Part shown: piece by piece, positions 1 to 8,246 of the stretch | Layout: each line of letters begins with the position of its first letter | Numbering within the stretch: position 1 is the stretch's first letter | Assembly: GCF_004348595.1 (NCBI RefSeq) | Contig: NZ_SMKD01000038.1 | Coordinates: 1 to 43,288, forward strand | DNA from: Micromonospora sp. KC723 | GTDB lineage: Bacteria > Actinomycetota > Actinomycetes > Mycobacteriales > Micromonosporaceae | Length of the DNA: 43,288 nucleotides | Direction: 5' to 3' | The notes under the pieces: model-generated | Databases searched by the model: none | What the model was told of the DNA's origin: nothing | What the model saw: only the letters and a program-made list of their open reading frames with translations | Program-made: the position numbers and the translations under genes

Positions 1-213
1 GCGCCATGCCCCGCCCTACTCTCCGTGCCCCTGCACCGACCGTAGGCGCTGTTCAGGGCCCGGCCCGGCGGAACGGGCAAGCCGGCGGCACGCACCCGGC
101 AGACGGCTGGTTCCCGGCGGTCACCAGCGCCCGCGGGTCGCCGACGGTCACCGGGGCGTACCGCCGGGAGAACCGGCGTCCGACCCCGTCGGGGCCCTGC
201 CGGGCAGGGACAC
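1..213. other. Left-edge region, no supported gene
   Basis: I see no convincing gene in this stretch. An open frame crosses it on the plus strand, but its translation is an Arg/Pro-rich composition typical of antisense frames in GC-rich DNA and it runs into the antisense of the DUF5995 gene. It holds one clear palindrome, CCCTGCC-G-GGCAGGG at 195-209, next to the larger hairpin at 214-247. Together they could end transcription from both sides. Confidence 0.4.
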
Positions 214-247
214 GTCCCCGCGCCCCGGTTTCCCGGAGCGCGGGGAC
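214..247 (-). terminator. Hairpin terminator after the DUF5995 gene
   Basis: Perfect 10-bp inverted repeat GTCCCCGCGC / GCGCGGGGAC (214-223 and 238-247). The 14-nt interval contains a further CCGG-TTTC-CCGG mini-stem. It starts 13 nt past the stop codon of the DUF5995 gene on the minus strand. There is no T-tract, which is common for actinobacterial terminators. It could work in both directions. Confidence 0.65.
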
Positions 248-259
248 CCCCCGTCCCGG

Positions 260-1030
260 CTACTGCAGGAACGCCCCCAGCGGCGAGAGCAGTAGCCGGC
301 CGAGCGCCGCGGCGTTGTCGTCCAGCCGCGTACGCTCGCAGTCTCGGGCGTGCGGGTCGTGCCGGCAGCGCCAGATCTTCTGGGCGTTGCGCCAGGCCAC
401 GTCCCGGGTGTATTCCACCAGTTCGCCCTGGTACCAGTCGTCGATGTCGCCGTTGAGCATGTCCAGCAGCAGTTGCCAGCGCTCCAGGTAGCCACGGCGC
501 AGCGACGGGATCTTGTCGGCGAAGATGTCGTTGATCTTCAGGTAGTCGCGGTGCTGGTCGGTGCCGTCAACCGGCTCCGACTCCAGGTGGTCGAAGGTGG
601 TCACCAGCGCGAACGGCAGGTCGAAGTTGATGTGCGCGTTCACCCCCGCGGCCGCCGACGGCAGCGGCCGGGCGTCCGGCCCCCGCATCCGCGCGAACAG
701 GCAGGACCACGCCTTCGGGGTGGTCGGGCTGGACTCCGTCCACAGGCGCAGCGCGTCGAAGTAGCGGGCGGCGAACTCCACGTCGAGGCGGGCGAGGAAG
801 ACCGGGTCGGCGAAGAAGTCGTCGTACAGCCCCTCCAGGACCCTGGTGGTGATGACCAGGTAGAGCCGGTTGAAGTCGGCCAGCGGGCAGCTCGCCTCCA
901 GCGGGGGCAGCCGGACCAGCAGGTCCTGGAGTTTGGTGAGGTGGTCCACCACCGCCGGCACGTCCTCGGGGTGGTCGGCGAGCAGCCCGACGATGTCGGC
1001 GTGGACCGGACCCCAGACCGATTCCGTCAT
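260..1030 (-). CDS. DUF5995 family protein
   Basis: A 256-residue soluble protein of unknown biochemical function. The sequence matches my memory of the DUF5995 family. It has an N-terminal helical region, the segments FNRLYLVITTRV and FFADPVFLARLDVEFAARYFDAL (about residues 54-92), then a central AGVNAHINFDLPFAL motif (about 127-141), and a C-terminal WRNAQKIWR region. The conserved Asn-Ala-His-Ile-Asn core suggests a ligand or metal pocket, but that is inference. No signal peptide or membrane helix is visible. The ATG at 1030 is preceded by GGAGGAG two bases upstream, which supports the start. It lies downstream of the LAL regulator on the same strand with about 120 bp between them, so co-transcription is possible but not obvious. 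Confidence 0.85.
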   Translation of the reverse strand: MTESVWGPVHADIVGLLADHPEDVPAVVDHLTKLQDLLVRLPPLEASCPLADFNRLYLVITTRVLEGLYDDFFADPVFLARLDVEFAARYFDALRLWTESSPTTPKAWSCLFARMRGPDARPLPSAAAGVNAHINFDLPFALVTTFDHLESEPVDGTDQHRDYLKINDIFADKIPSLRRGYLERWQLLLDMLNGDIDDWYQGELVEYTRDVAWRNAQKIWRCRHDPHARDCERTRLDDNAAALGRLLLSPLGAFLQ

Positions 1031-1150
1031 GTCTCCTCCACAGTGGTCCGGGGCGAGCCCGTGTGCCGTCGTCCTCCGCGCATCAGCCTTCCAGCGCCGT
1101 ACGCCGGCGCCATCAGTAGAACGACGTATTCGCGCCGCGACAGTCGTACG

Positions 1151-4063
1151 TCACTCGCCCCGGTTGCGCAGGAAGATCGCGCTGGCCTGCACCCGGGTCC
1201 GGACCTGGAGCTTGTCGAAGATGTGCGAGACGTGCACACCGATGGTGCGCTCGCTGATGAACAGCCGCTGGCCGATCTCCTTGTTCGTCAGGCCCTCGGC
1301 CACCGCGGCGAGCACCTCCCGTTCCCGGGCGGTGAGCACACCCAGCTCGTCACCGGTCGGCTCGCCCCGCCCGCCCGACCGGGTAGCCGGCTGCGACCGC
1401 TCCTTCAACTCCACCCGAGCCCGCCCCGCCAGGTTCCTGATCTCGCTGGTCAGCGGCACCGCGCCCAGCCCCTGCGCCGTCTCGTACGCCTGGCGCAGCA
1501 GCTTCGCCGCGGTGGCGCTGCGACTGCGTCGCGCCAGCAACGCCTCGGCCTGCCGCAGCCGCGAGTACGCCGCCGGGTACGGGTGGTGGCGTCGGTCCCA
1601 CTCGGCCGCCGACCGGGCCCACGCCTCCGGGTCGCCTCGACCGTCGAGCCGGCTCAGCTCGGCGGTGCACAACGCCAGGAAACCCTCGGCGACGTAGCGG
1701 ACCGGGCCGGCCGCCGTCATGCTCTTGGCGGTCACCCGCTCGACGGCGTCCCGCAGCCGCCGCAGCGCCGTCTCGTCCACTGGCACGCGGCTGGCGCGCG
1801 CCTGCGCCTCCGCCCGCAACCCGTGCCAGGCCAGGGTCGCCAGCAAGACCACGTCGTCGGAGCGGCTCTCGGTGAGACCACGCTGCACGGCCTGCCGGGC
1901 GACGTCGTGCCGACCCTGCCACATGGCCAGCCCGGCCCGCAGGATCAGCATCGGCAGCACGTGGCGGGGAGCGCCGCCGCCGGCGAGCATGGTGGCCACC
2001 GCCTCCAGGTCGCGGTCGGAGGCCTCGACGTCGCCGTAGCCGACGGAGAGCCGGCAGCGGGCCAGCAGCAGCTCGACCGCGTCGGCGCCGGACGGGCGGT
2101 GCCGCAGCGCCGCCGCGACCACCTTCTCCGCCTCGGCCCACTGCCCCACCCGGAACAGCCCGTTGGTGGCGATGGCGAGCAGCCGTGTCTCGTAGGTGCG
2201 CCCCAGCCCCAGCTCGGCGACCCGCTCGGCGCCCCGGCGGGCCACCACCACCCCTTCCTCGAGGATGTTCAGCGGCCCGGTCAACAGCTCCGCCAGGTGC
2301 AGGTACGCGCACGCGACGTCCTCGGGCCGGCCGGCCCGCTCGGCGGTCTCCAACGCCCGGCGCACCACCGCCAGACCGGCGTCGGGATCCTCCAGGAACG
2401 CCTCGCTGAAGCCCAGCGCGGCGCTGGCGAGCACCACCTCTGTGGTGCTGCCCTCGACCGTCGCGGCCAGGTCCAACGCCTCGCGGGCCCGCTGGCCGGC
2501 CTCGGCGTAACGCCCCAGGTGCAGCAGCAGCTCGGCGAGGCGGGCGGCGGCGGTGGCCCGTTCCCCGTCGGTGCAGTCGGCCGCCTCCAGAACCCACTGG
2601 TACTCGGCCTCGGCGGGAGCGGACCGGCCGGCGGCGGCGAGGTAGCGGGCCCGCCGGATACGCAGCGCGCACGACGGCGCGGTGTCCGCGCCGGTCAGCT
2701 CGGCCAGCAGGGACAGCGCCCGGGCGTGTTCGCCGCACTGGTGCGCGGTCTCCGCGGCGTGTTCCAGCAGTTCCGCCCGGTTCACCTCGACCGACGCCGG
2801 CATCGGGCCGGTCGCCGGGGAGGCGGCCAGCTGTAGCGCCACCGACCAGTGCCGGTGCGCCTCGGCGAAACCGTGCAGCCGTTCGGCCTCCCGGGCGGCG
2901 GCCATGGCCGCCGACAGGGCCCGGGCGGGTTCCCCGGCCAGCCGCCAGTGGTGTGCCAGCCGGGCCTGGTGCAGGTCGGCCGGGACCCGGTTCAGCGCCT
3001 CGGCGTAGCGCCGGTGCAGGGCCGACCGCTCCGCCGGCAGGAGTTCGTGCTCCAGCACCTCGGCGACGAGCCGGTGGCGCAGCCGGTAGCCGTCGTCGGC
3101 GCTCACGAGCAGGCGGTGCGCCACGCTGGCGCGGACGGCGTCGATCAGTTCCTGCTCCGGCAGGTGCAGCACGTCGGCCAGCAACCAGTGCGCCACCGGT
3201 TCCACGCCGGCAGCGACGGCGTGGACCACGGCGTGCGCGTGCCGGGGCAACGCGTCGACGCGGGCCAGGAAGATCTCTCGCAGCGTGTCGGAGAGTCCGT
3301 CGTGGCCGTCACGCAGGTCACGGGCGAGTTCCTCGACCACGAACGGATTGCCGCCGCTGCGCTGCCAGATCTGGTCGGCGGCCTCCGGGGTCAGCGGGGC
3401 GCCGACGATGGCGGCGGCGAGGCGGTCGGTGTCGGCCCGGCCCAGCGGGGCGAGGTCGAACACCCGTACCGACCGGAGCCGACGCAGCTCGGTGAGGACC
3501 CGGCGCAGCGGGTGGGCGCCCTGCAACGCCTCGGCCCGGATCGCGGCGAGCACGGACAGTTGCAGGTCGCCGAGGCCGGCGAGGAGGTAGAGCAGGAGCT
3601 GGCGGGTGCTCCGGTCGACCCACTGCAGGTCGTCGAGGACGAGCACCAGGGGGCGTCCCTCGGCGATCAGGCTCAACCCCCGGGAGACCCGTTCGAGCAG
3701 CGCGCCGCCGTCCGGGGTGGCCGGCTCGTCGGCGAACATCCGCAGCAGACCGCGAACGGCGGACGAGGTACGGGCCTGGGTGACGGTCAGGTCGGCGTCG
3801 AAGCGGCGCAGCGCCTGCACGACCGGGTGCAGCGGCGAGGCGTCGCCGATGTCCAGGCAGGAGCCGGTGAGCACCACGGCTCCGGCGTCCCGCAACCGCG
3901 CTCCGGTCTCGTGCAGCAGACGGGACTTGCCCACCCCGCTCTCGCCGGTGACGAAGACCGCCGCGGTCTGCCCCGGCCCCGGCTCGCCGAGGAGCACGGC
4001 GCGCAGCTCCGTCAGCTGGTCGGCACGGCCGACGAGCGGTGCGGTGTCCACATCGCTGGCCAT
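1151..4063 (-). CDS. LAL-type LuxR family transcriptional regulator (AAA ATPase)
   Basis: A 970-residue Large ATP-binding regulator of the LuxR family. At the N-terminus an AAA_16-type STAND ATPase module has Walker A GESGVGKS (residues 40-47) and Walker B LVLVLDDLQW (about 139-148). The long middle part is alpha-helical, Ala/Leu/Arg-rich and looks like TPR-type repeats. The last 65 residues form a LuxR/GerE helix-turn-helix with LTAREREVLAAVAEGLTNKEIGQRLF and ISERTIGVHVSHIFDKL. LAL proteins usually activate catabolic or secondary-metabolism genes after ligand-dependent ATP binding (family knowledge). The target here is unknown. The gene is divergent from the cyclase/AAA gene, which shares the same ATPase fold, and an inverted repeat lies in the shared promoter region. 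The length is typical and all key motifs are intact. Confidence 0.92.
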   Translation of the reverse strand: MASDVDTAPLVGRADQLTELRAVLLGEPGPGQTAAVFVTGESGVGKSRLLHETGARLRDAGAVVLTGSCLDIGDASPLHPVVQALRRFDADLTVTQARTSSAVRGLLRMFADEPATPDGGALLERVSRGLSLIAEGRPLVLVLDDLQWVDRSTRQLLLYLLAGLGDLQLSVLAAIRAEALQGAHPLRRVLTELRRLRSVRVFDLAPLGRADTDRLAAAIVGAPLTPEAADQIWQRSGGNPFVVEELARDLRDGHDGLSDTLREIFLARVDALPRHAHAVVHAVAAGVEPVAHWLLADVLHLPEQELIDAVRASVAHRLLVSADDGYRLRHRLVAEVLEHELLPAERSALHRRYAEALNRVPADLHQARLAHHWRLAGEPARALSAAMAAAREAERLHGFAEAHRHWSVALQLAASPATGPMPASVEVNRAELLEHAAETAHQCGEHARALSLLAELTGADTAPSCALRIRRARYLAAAGRSAPAEAEYQWVLEAADCTDGERATAAARLAELLLHLGRYAEAGQRAREALDLAATVEGSTTEVVLASAALGFSEAFLEDPDAGLAVVRRALETAERAGRPEDVACAYLHLAELLTGPLNILEEGVVVARRGAERVAELGLGRTYETRLLAIATNGLFRVGQWAEAEKVVAAALRHRPSGADAVELLLARCRLSVGYGDVEASDRDLEAVATMLAGGGAPRHVLPMLILRAGLAMWQGRHDVARQAVQRGLTESRSDDVVLLATLAWHGLRAEAQARASRVPVDETALRRLRDAVERVTAKSMTAAGPVRYVAEGFLALCTAELSRLDGRGDPEAWARSAAEWDRRHHPYPAAYSRLRQAEALLARRSRSATAAKLLRQAYETAQGLGAVPLTSEIRNLAGRARVELKERSQPATRSGGRGEPTGDELGVLTAREREVLAAVAEGLTNKEIGQRLFISERTIGVHVSHIFDKLQVRTRVQASAIFLRNRGE

Positions 4064-4077
4064 GCTCGCAGCCTAGT

Positions 4078-4118
4078 CACAGGGCCCCGCACCGTTCTAC
4101 GGGCCGGACGGCCCTGTG
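4078..4118. promoter_or_regulatory. Spaced inverted repeat in divergent promoter region
   Basis: CACAGGGCC at 4078-4086 and GGCCCTGTG at 4110-4118 are exact reverse complements with arm centres 32 bp apart, about three helical turns. They sit just upstream of the LAL regulator start and about 135 bp before the cyclase start. This could be a dimeric operator for autoregulation by the LAL protein or a transcript hairpin. The symmetry is seen; the function is inferred. Confidence 0.4.
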
Positions 4119-4252
4119 GTACCTCTCGTGTCGACTTTGGGACCGAAGGTTGCGGTGGGCCGACATACGTCGTTCTGCAGATCCCCCCGACGGCCCGGTG
4201 GTGACAGTCTCCGTAGGCCGTCAGGGCACCGCTGCTGGGGAAGGTGGATGCG

Positions 4253-6391
4253 ATGCCAATGTCCACGATCGTCACCGGTCGGCAAGAGGACGTCACCGCG
4301 CCGGCCTGGCCGGTGCCGGAGGAACGACGCCTGGTCAGCGTGCTCTTCGCCGACATCGTCGGCTCGACGGCGCTGACCGAGCGGCTCGACCCGGAAGACG
4401 TCCGGGCCCTGCAACTGGCGTACTTCGACACCGTCGCCGGGGTGCTGCGGCGCTGGCAGGGGGTGGTCGAGAAGTACGTCGGTGACGCGGTGATGGCGTT
4501 GTTCGGGGCCCGCCGTTCCGACGGCCTCGACGCGTACCGGGCGGTGCGTGCCGGGCTGGAGATCCAGGGGGCGCTGGACCGGCGGCCGATGCCGGGGGGC
4601 GTGCGGCTGCGGGTCCGGGTGGGGGTCGCCACCGGCGAGGCGGTGGTCGACCTGGCCGCCGCCCGCGACGGCGGTCACGGCGCGGCCAGCGGCACGGTGA
4701 CCACCACCGCGGCCCGGTTGCAGGAGTACGCGCCGGCGGGCGGCGTGGTCGTCTGCGCCGCCACCCACCGGGCCACCGCCGGGCTGGTCGAACAGCACGC
4801 GCTGGCTCCGGCGGCGCTGGCCGGCAAGGCCCTGCCGGTCGACGTGTGGCGGGCCCGCGCGGCGTGCCGGCCCCGGCCGGCCCGGCACGACGGGCCGCTG
4901 GTGGGGCGGCGCCGCGAGCTGGCCACCGCGCGGGAGCAGCTCGTCCGCGCGGTGCGGGAGCAGCGTCCCCGGTGGGTGTCGCTGGTCGGCCCGGACGGCA
5001 TCGGGCGCAGCCGGCTGCTGCACGAGCTACGCCGGACGCTGCGGCAGGTCGACGGGGTGTCGGTGCGGTGGTGCGTGGCGCACTGCCCGCCGTACCCGGA
5101 GGCGGCGCTCGCCCCGGTCGCCGACCTGGTCGGCGATCTCGCCGGCGCGTGCGAGGGGGACGCGCCGGCGGTGCTCCGCCGCCGGTTGGCGGCCCTGGTC
5201 GGTGGGGTGCTCCCGCCGGCCCGGGCCGCCACGGCGGTCGGCGCGCTGGCGGGGCTGCTGGCCGGCGCGGGCAGGACGGCGGACGGCGCGGCGGCCTGCC
5301 GGGAGGTCCTGCTGGCGTTGGCCGCCCGGCAGCCGGTGGTGGTCGCGGTCGACGACCTGGACCGCGCCGCCCCGGAGCTGGGCCGGTTCCTGCACACCCT
5401 GTTCGCGGCGGCCACCGTGCGCGGGCTGCCGCTGGCGGTGCTGGTCACCCATCGGCCGCACTGGGCGGATCTGTTGCCCGGGCCCGCCGACCGGCGGTGC
5501 CGGGTGACGCTACCGCCGCTGCCGGCGCTCGACAGCGGCCGGCTGGTGCGGCGGATGCTGGCCCGCGCGGGGCAACCGGCCGCGCTGGCCGCGCGGCTGC
5601 TGCCCCTGGTCGCCGGTGTGCCCGGCTACGCCACCGGGTACGTCGCCGAGGCCGGACGTGGCGCGGTCGTCGCCGAGCCGCCGCTGCCCGAGGCGGTACG
5701 GCGGGTGGCCGGTGCGCGGCTGGACCGGCTCGACGGCGTGGGGCGGGCGGTGCTGATGGCCGGGGCTACGCTGGGCGGGCCGCTCACCGCGGCGGCGGTC
5801 GACCGGCTGCTCTGCTGGACGCCGGGCCGGGCGGCGGACATCCTGTGCCGGCTGGCCGCCGACGGCCTGCTCCGGCCCGACCCACGCGGCCGGTACGCCT
5901 TCGTCGACCCGGCCCTGCGCCGGGTGGCGTACGAGCGGCTCCCCCGGGCGGTGCGGGCCGAGTTCGTCCGCCGGGCCGGCGGGTGCGGGTCGCCGGTCGT
6001 CGCGGGAGCGCCGACGTGCGACGGGACGGGTCCGGCACGGCCGGGTACGCCGACCCGGTCGGTCGTCCGCACCGACCCCGACACCGCGCCGACCGGACCG
6101 GACGCCGGCAGTGCGTCGACCGGGCGTCGCCACGGCGGGGCCGCCGGGGACACGGTCGGAACCGACCGCGACCGCTCGACCGGGTCGCCCGCCCAGGGCG
6201 GCGCACCCGATCCCCACGCGTCCATCCTTCAGGTGGGGTCCTTCCGCCCGGCCGGGTCCCCAGCACGACGGCGATCGGCCCGCGTCGCCGTGGAACGTCC
6301 GGCGCTGGCGGTCGTACCGGCGGCCGACCTCGCAGCCGGGCGCGGACGCCAGTCGCGGAGCGATTCGACGCCGCCGCTGTGCGCCGCCTGA
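4253..6391 (+). CDS. Class III adenylate/guanylate cyclase domain protein with degenerate AAA module
   Basis: About 712 residues. I choose ATG 4253 because GGGGAAGG lies 8 nt upstream; a GTG at 4244 would overlap that sequence. A class III cyclase homology domain comes first: FADIVGST and KYVGDAVMALFG hold the two metal-binding Asp residues. The segment that usually reads VNxAARL reads TVTTTAARL, so the transition-state Asn appears replaced by Thr while the Arg stays. A STAND-like ATPase module follows with GPDGIGRSR at about residue 245, an Arg where Walker A normally has Lys, and Walker B VVVAVDDLD. The relatives I know carry roughly 1000 residues with TPR repeats. Here recognisable fold ends near residue 575 and a Pro/Arg/Thr-rich tail of about 135 residues follows. 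The tail overlaps the convergent TetR gene. It may be a truncated or signalling-only protein. Confidence 0.8.
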   Translation: MPMSTIVTGRQEDVTAPAWPVPEERRLVSVLFADIVGSTALTERLDPEDVRALQLAYFDTVAGVLRRWQGVVEKYVGDAVMALFGARRSDGLDAYRAVRAGLEIQGALDRRPMPGGVRLRVRVGVATGEAVVDLAAARDGGHGAASGTVTTTAARLQEYAPAGGVVVCAATHRATAGLVEQHALAPAALAGKALPVDVWRARAACRPRPARHDGPLVGRRRELATAREQLVRAVREQRPRWVSLVGPDGIGRSRLLHELRRTLRQVDGVSVRWCVAHCPPYPEAALAPVADLVGDLAGACEGDAPAVLRRRLAALVGGVLPPARAATAVGALAGLLAGAGRTADGAAACREVLLALAARQPVVVAVDDLDRAAPELGRFLHTLFAAATVRGLPLAVLVTHRPHWADLLPGPADRRCRVTLPPLPALDSGRLVRRMLARAGQPAALAARLLPLVAGVPGYATGYVAEAGRGAVVAEPPLPEAVRRVAGARLDRLDGVGRAVLMAGATLGGPLTAAAVDRLLCWTPGRAADILCRLAADGLLRPDPRGRYAFVDPALRRVAYERLPRAVRAEFVRRAGGCGSPVVAGAPTCDGTGPARPGTPTRSVVRTDPDTAPTGPDAGSASTGRRHGGAAGDTVGTDRDRSTGSPAQGGAPDPHASILQVGSFRPAGSPARRRSARVAVERPALAVVPAADLAAGRGRQSRSDSTPPLCAA

Positions 6392-6984
6392 TCCAGAGTG
6401 GCCGGGAAGCCGGCGGTGAGTGCGTCGATCGCGCGGCGGATCCGGACGTTCGCCGCCGATCCGGTCGCGCCGGTGAGCGCGACGTGGTGCAGCACGCCGA
6501 CCACGGCCAGGGCCAGCGCCTCGGCGTCGGTTTCCGCGGGCACCCGTCCGAGTTGTTGTTCGGCGCTCAGATAGCCGGCGGTCGCGTGCTCGATCGCCTG
6601 TAGCCCGGCGGTCCCGTTCCCCAGTACCGCCTCGACGTCTGCCGCCAGCTCGGGCCGGAGGGCCATCAGCCGGGTCAGCGCCAGCAACGTGTCCAGCGGG
6701 GTGGCCAGGGCGGCGTCACCCAGATTGCCGGCGACGGTGCCGGAACCGGCGCGCTGCGCCAGGCCCGCCACCTCGCCGGAGATCTGGAAGGACCGATCGA
6801 CCGCGTACCCGGTCAGGAAGTCGTCGAAGGTCGCGAAGTGCGTGTAGAGGAGCCCGGTGGCGACGCCGGCCTCGCGGGTCACGGCCCGACCGGTCAGTCG
6901 ACTGGGCCCGGCCGTGACGATCACGCGTTCCAGGGCGGCGAAGAGCTGCTGCCTGGGCTCGGGGATGGTGACTCCGCGGGGCAT
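6229..6984 (-). CDS. TetR family transcriptional regulator
   Basis: A 251-residue TetR-type repressor. The N-terminal helix-turn-helix is clear: LTGRAVTREAGVATGLLYTHF and FATFDDFL (about residues 30-57). The ligand-binding domain ends near residue 200. The last 45-50 residues are Arg/Ala/Thr-rich and look unlike the family, so they may simply be read-through to the next stop. The 3' end overlaps the 3' end of the convergent cyclase gene by about 163 bp. It is divergent from the FAD monooxygenase at 7086, with two tandem palindromes between them. It therefore most likely represses the monooxygenase and itself, with a monooxygenase substrate or product as inducer (inference from the common TetR/monooxygenase arrangement). 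Confidence 0.9.
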   Translation of the reverse strand: MPRGVTIPEPRQQLFAALERVIVTAGPSRLTGRAVTREAGVATGLLYTHFATFDDFLTGYAVDRSFQISGEVAGLAQRAGSGTVAGNLGDAALATPLDTLLALTRLMALRPELAADVEAVLGNGTAGLQAIEHATAGYLSAEQQLGRVPAETDAEALALAVVGVLHHVALTGATGSAANVRIRRAIDALTAGFPATLDQAAHSGGVESLRDWRPRPAARSAAGTTASAGRSTATRADRRRAGDPAGRKDPT

Positions 6985-7025
6985 GGCCGAAGTCTATGCA
7001 CTGCCGGGGCCGCTGTTGCACCAGG

Positions 7026-7063
7026 ATGAGCGTCTGTTCATACTGGTATGAGCAAGTGCTCAT
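7026..7063. promoter_or_regulatory. Two tandem 16-bp palindromic operators, probable TetR sites
   Basis: Site 1 is ATGAGC-GTCT-GTTCAT (7026-7041). Site 2 is ATGAGC-AAGT-GCTCAT (7048-7063), a perfect 6-4-6 inverted repeat. Site 1 differs from perfect symmetry by one base. The sites are in direct orientation with a 22-bp period, about two helical turns, so two dimers would bind on the same face. They lie between the divergent TetR (start 6984) and monooxygenase (start 7086) genes, where an autorepressing TetR would bind. Confidence 0.75.
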
Positions 7064-7085
7064 TCTGGGATGCGGGGAGTGTGGG

Positions 7086-8243
7086 ATGAAACGCGCGGTC
7101 ATCGTGGGGGCGGGCATTGCCGGCCTGGCCGCCGCCCTGCGACTCGGACAAGACGGGTGGCGCGCCCTCGTGGTGGAGCGCGCCCCCACCCGACGCGGCA
7201 GCGGCTACCTGGTCAACCTGCTCGGACCCGGCTACGGCGCCGCCGAACGGCTCGGTTTGCTGCCCGCGCTGTCCGCCCACGACGTGGGACTGTTCACCAC
7301 CGTGCTGGTCCACGCCGACGGACGACCCAAGTTCACGGTGCCATCCGCCATCGCCGAGGCCACCATCGGCAAACGGGCCATCTCGGTGTTCCGCGGCGAC
7401 CTGGAGTCCACTCTGTACGAGGCGGTGCGCGACCGCGTCGAGATCCGCTTCGGCGTCACCGTCGAGTCCATCGACCAGGACACCGACGGAGTACGGGTGG
7501 TGCTGAGTGACGGCACCACCGAACACGCCGACCTGCTGGTGGGCGCCGACGGGGTGCACTCCGCCACCCGTACGGCCGTCCTCGGATCCGGCTTCCGGGT
7601 CGACCTGCCGTACGTGGTGGGCGCCTTTCCGCTGGACCACCCGGTGGCGGGCGTGCCGCGGTCGTCCGCCACCACGTTCATCGGTCCGGGGCGCACAGCG
7701 GCAGTCGTCAACCTCGGCCCGCACCGGTCAGCGGCGTTCTTCACGTACCGGTGCGCCGACCCGGCCGCCGAACTGAGGCGCGGACCGGTCGGCGCGCTCG
7801 GCGCGACGTTCGGGGATCTGGGGGCAGGGGTGCCCGACGCGCTCCGCCACCTACGGGAAGATTCGGCCCGCGCCTACTTCGACGCGGTCAGCCAGGTGGT
7901 CGTGCCACGGTGGAGCAGCGGCCGAGTCGTGCTGCTCGGAGACGCGGCCTGGTGCGTCACGCTCTTCGCCGGACACGGCGCCGCCCTCGCGCTCGCCGGC
8001 GCCGACCACCTCGGCGCCGCCCTGCGACGGCACGCCGACGACATTCCGTCGGCGCTGGCCGAGTGGGAGTCGCGCCTGCGCCCGGAAGCCGCCAAACGGC
8101 AGGCACTCGCCCGCCGGGGAATGCTGCAGTACGCGCCGCCCAGCCAGTTCCACGTGTGGATGAACGACCTGACCATCCGGGCGATCACGCTCCCGGGCAT
8201 CCGCGGCCTCGTCCGGCGGGGCATCGAACGCGCGAACCGCTGA
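7086..8243 (+). CDS. FAD-dependent monooxygenase
   Basis: A 385-residue flavoprotein of the aromatic-hydroxylase/TetX-like class. It inserts one oxygen atom into a substrate using NAD(P)H and O2 (family knowledge). The sequence shows the N-terminal Rossmann motif VIVGAGIAGLAAALRL (GxGxxG at residues 8-13) with a following Glu-Arg for the FAD ribose, the mid-protein LLVGADGVHSATR motif, and the C-terminal FAD motif RVVLLGDAAWC. The start is ATG 7086; GGGGAGTGTGGG immediately precedes it, and an earlier in-frame start at 6996 would read through the operators. The substrate cannot be told from sequence. It ends 3 bp before the convergent hydrolase gene. Regulation by the divergent TetR protein is likely. 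Confidence 0.9.
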   Translation: MKRAVIVGAGIAGLAAALRLGQDGWRALVVERAPTRRGSGYLVNLLGPGYGAAERLGLLPALSAHDVGLFTTVLVHADGRPKFTVPSAIAEATIGKRAISVFRGDLESTLYEAVRDRVEIRFGVTVESIDQDTDGVRVVLSDGTTEHADLLVGADGVHSATRTAVLGSGFRVDLPYVVGAFPLDHPVAGVPRSSATTFIGPGRTAAVVNLGPHRSAAFFTYRCADPAAELRRGPVGALGATFGDLGAGVPDALRHLREDSARAYFDAVSQVVVPRWSSGRVVLLGDAAWCVTLFAGHGAALALAGADHLGAALRRHADDIPSALAEWESRLRPEAAKRQALARRGMLQYAPPSQFHVWMNDLTIRAITLPGIRGLVRRGIERANR

Positions 8244-8246
8244 GGC

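Noticed and set aside
350..2836. Very long plus-strand open frame opposite the LAL and DUF5995 genes
   Set aside because: Its product is Arg/Pro/Val/Gln/Gly-rich without a fold, and the minus strand here encodes full domain motifs. Long antisense frames are expected at this GC content.
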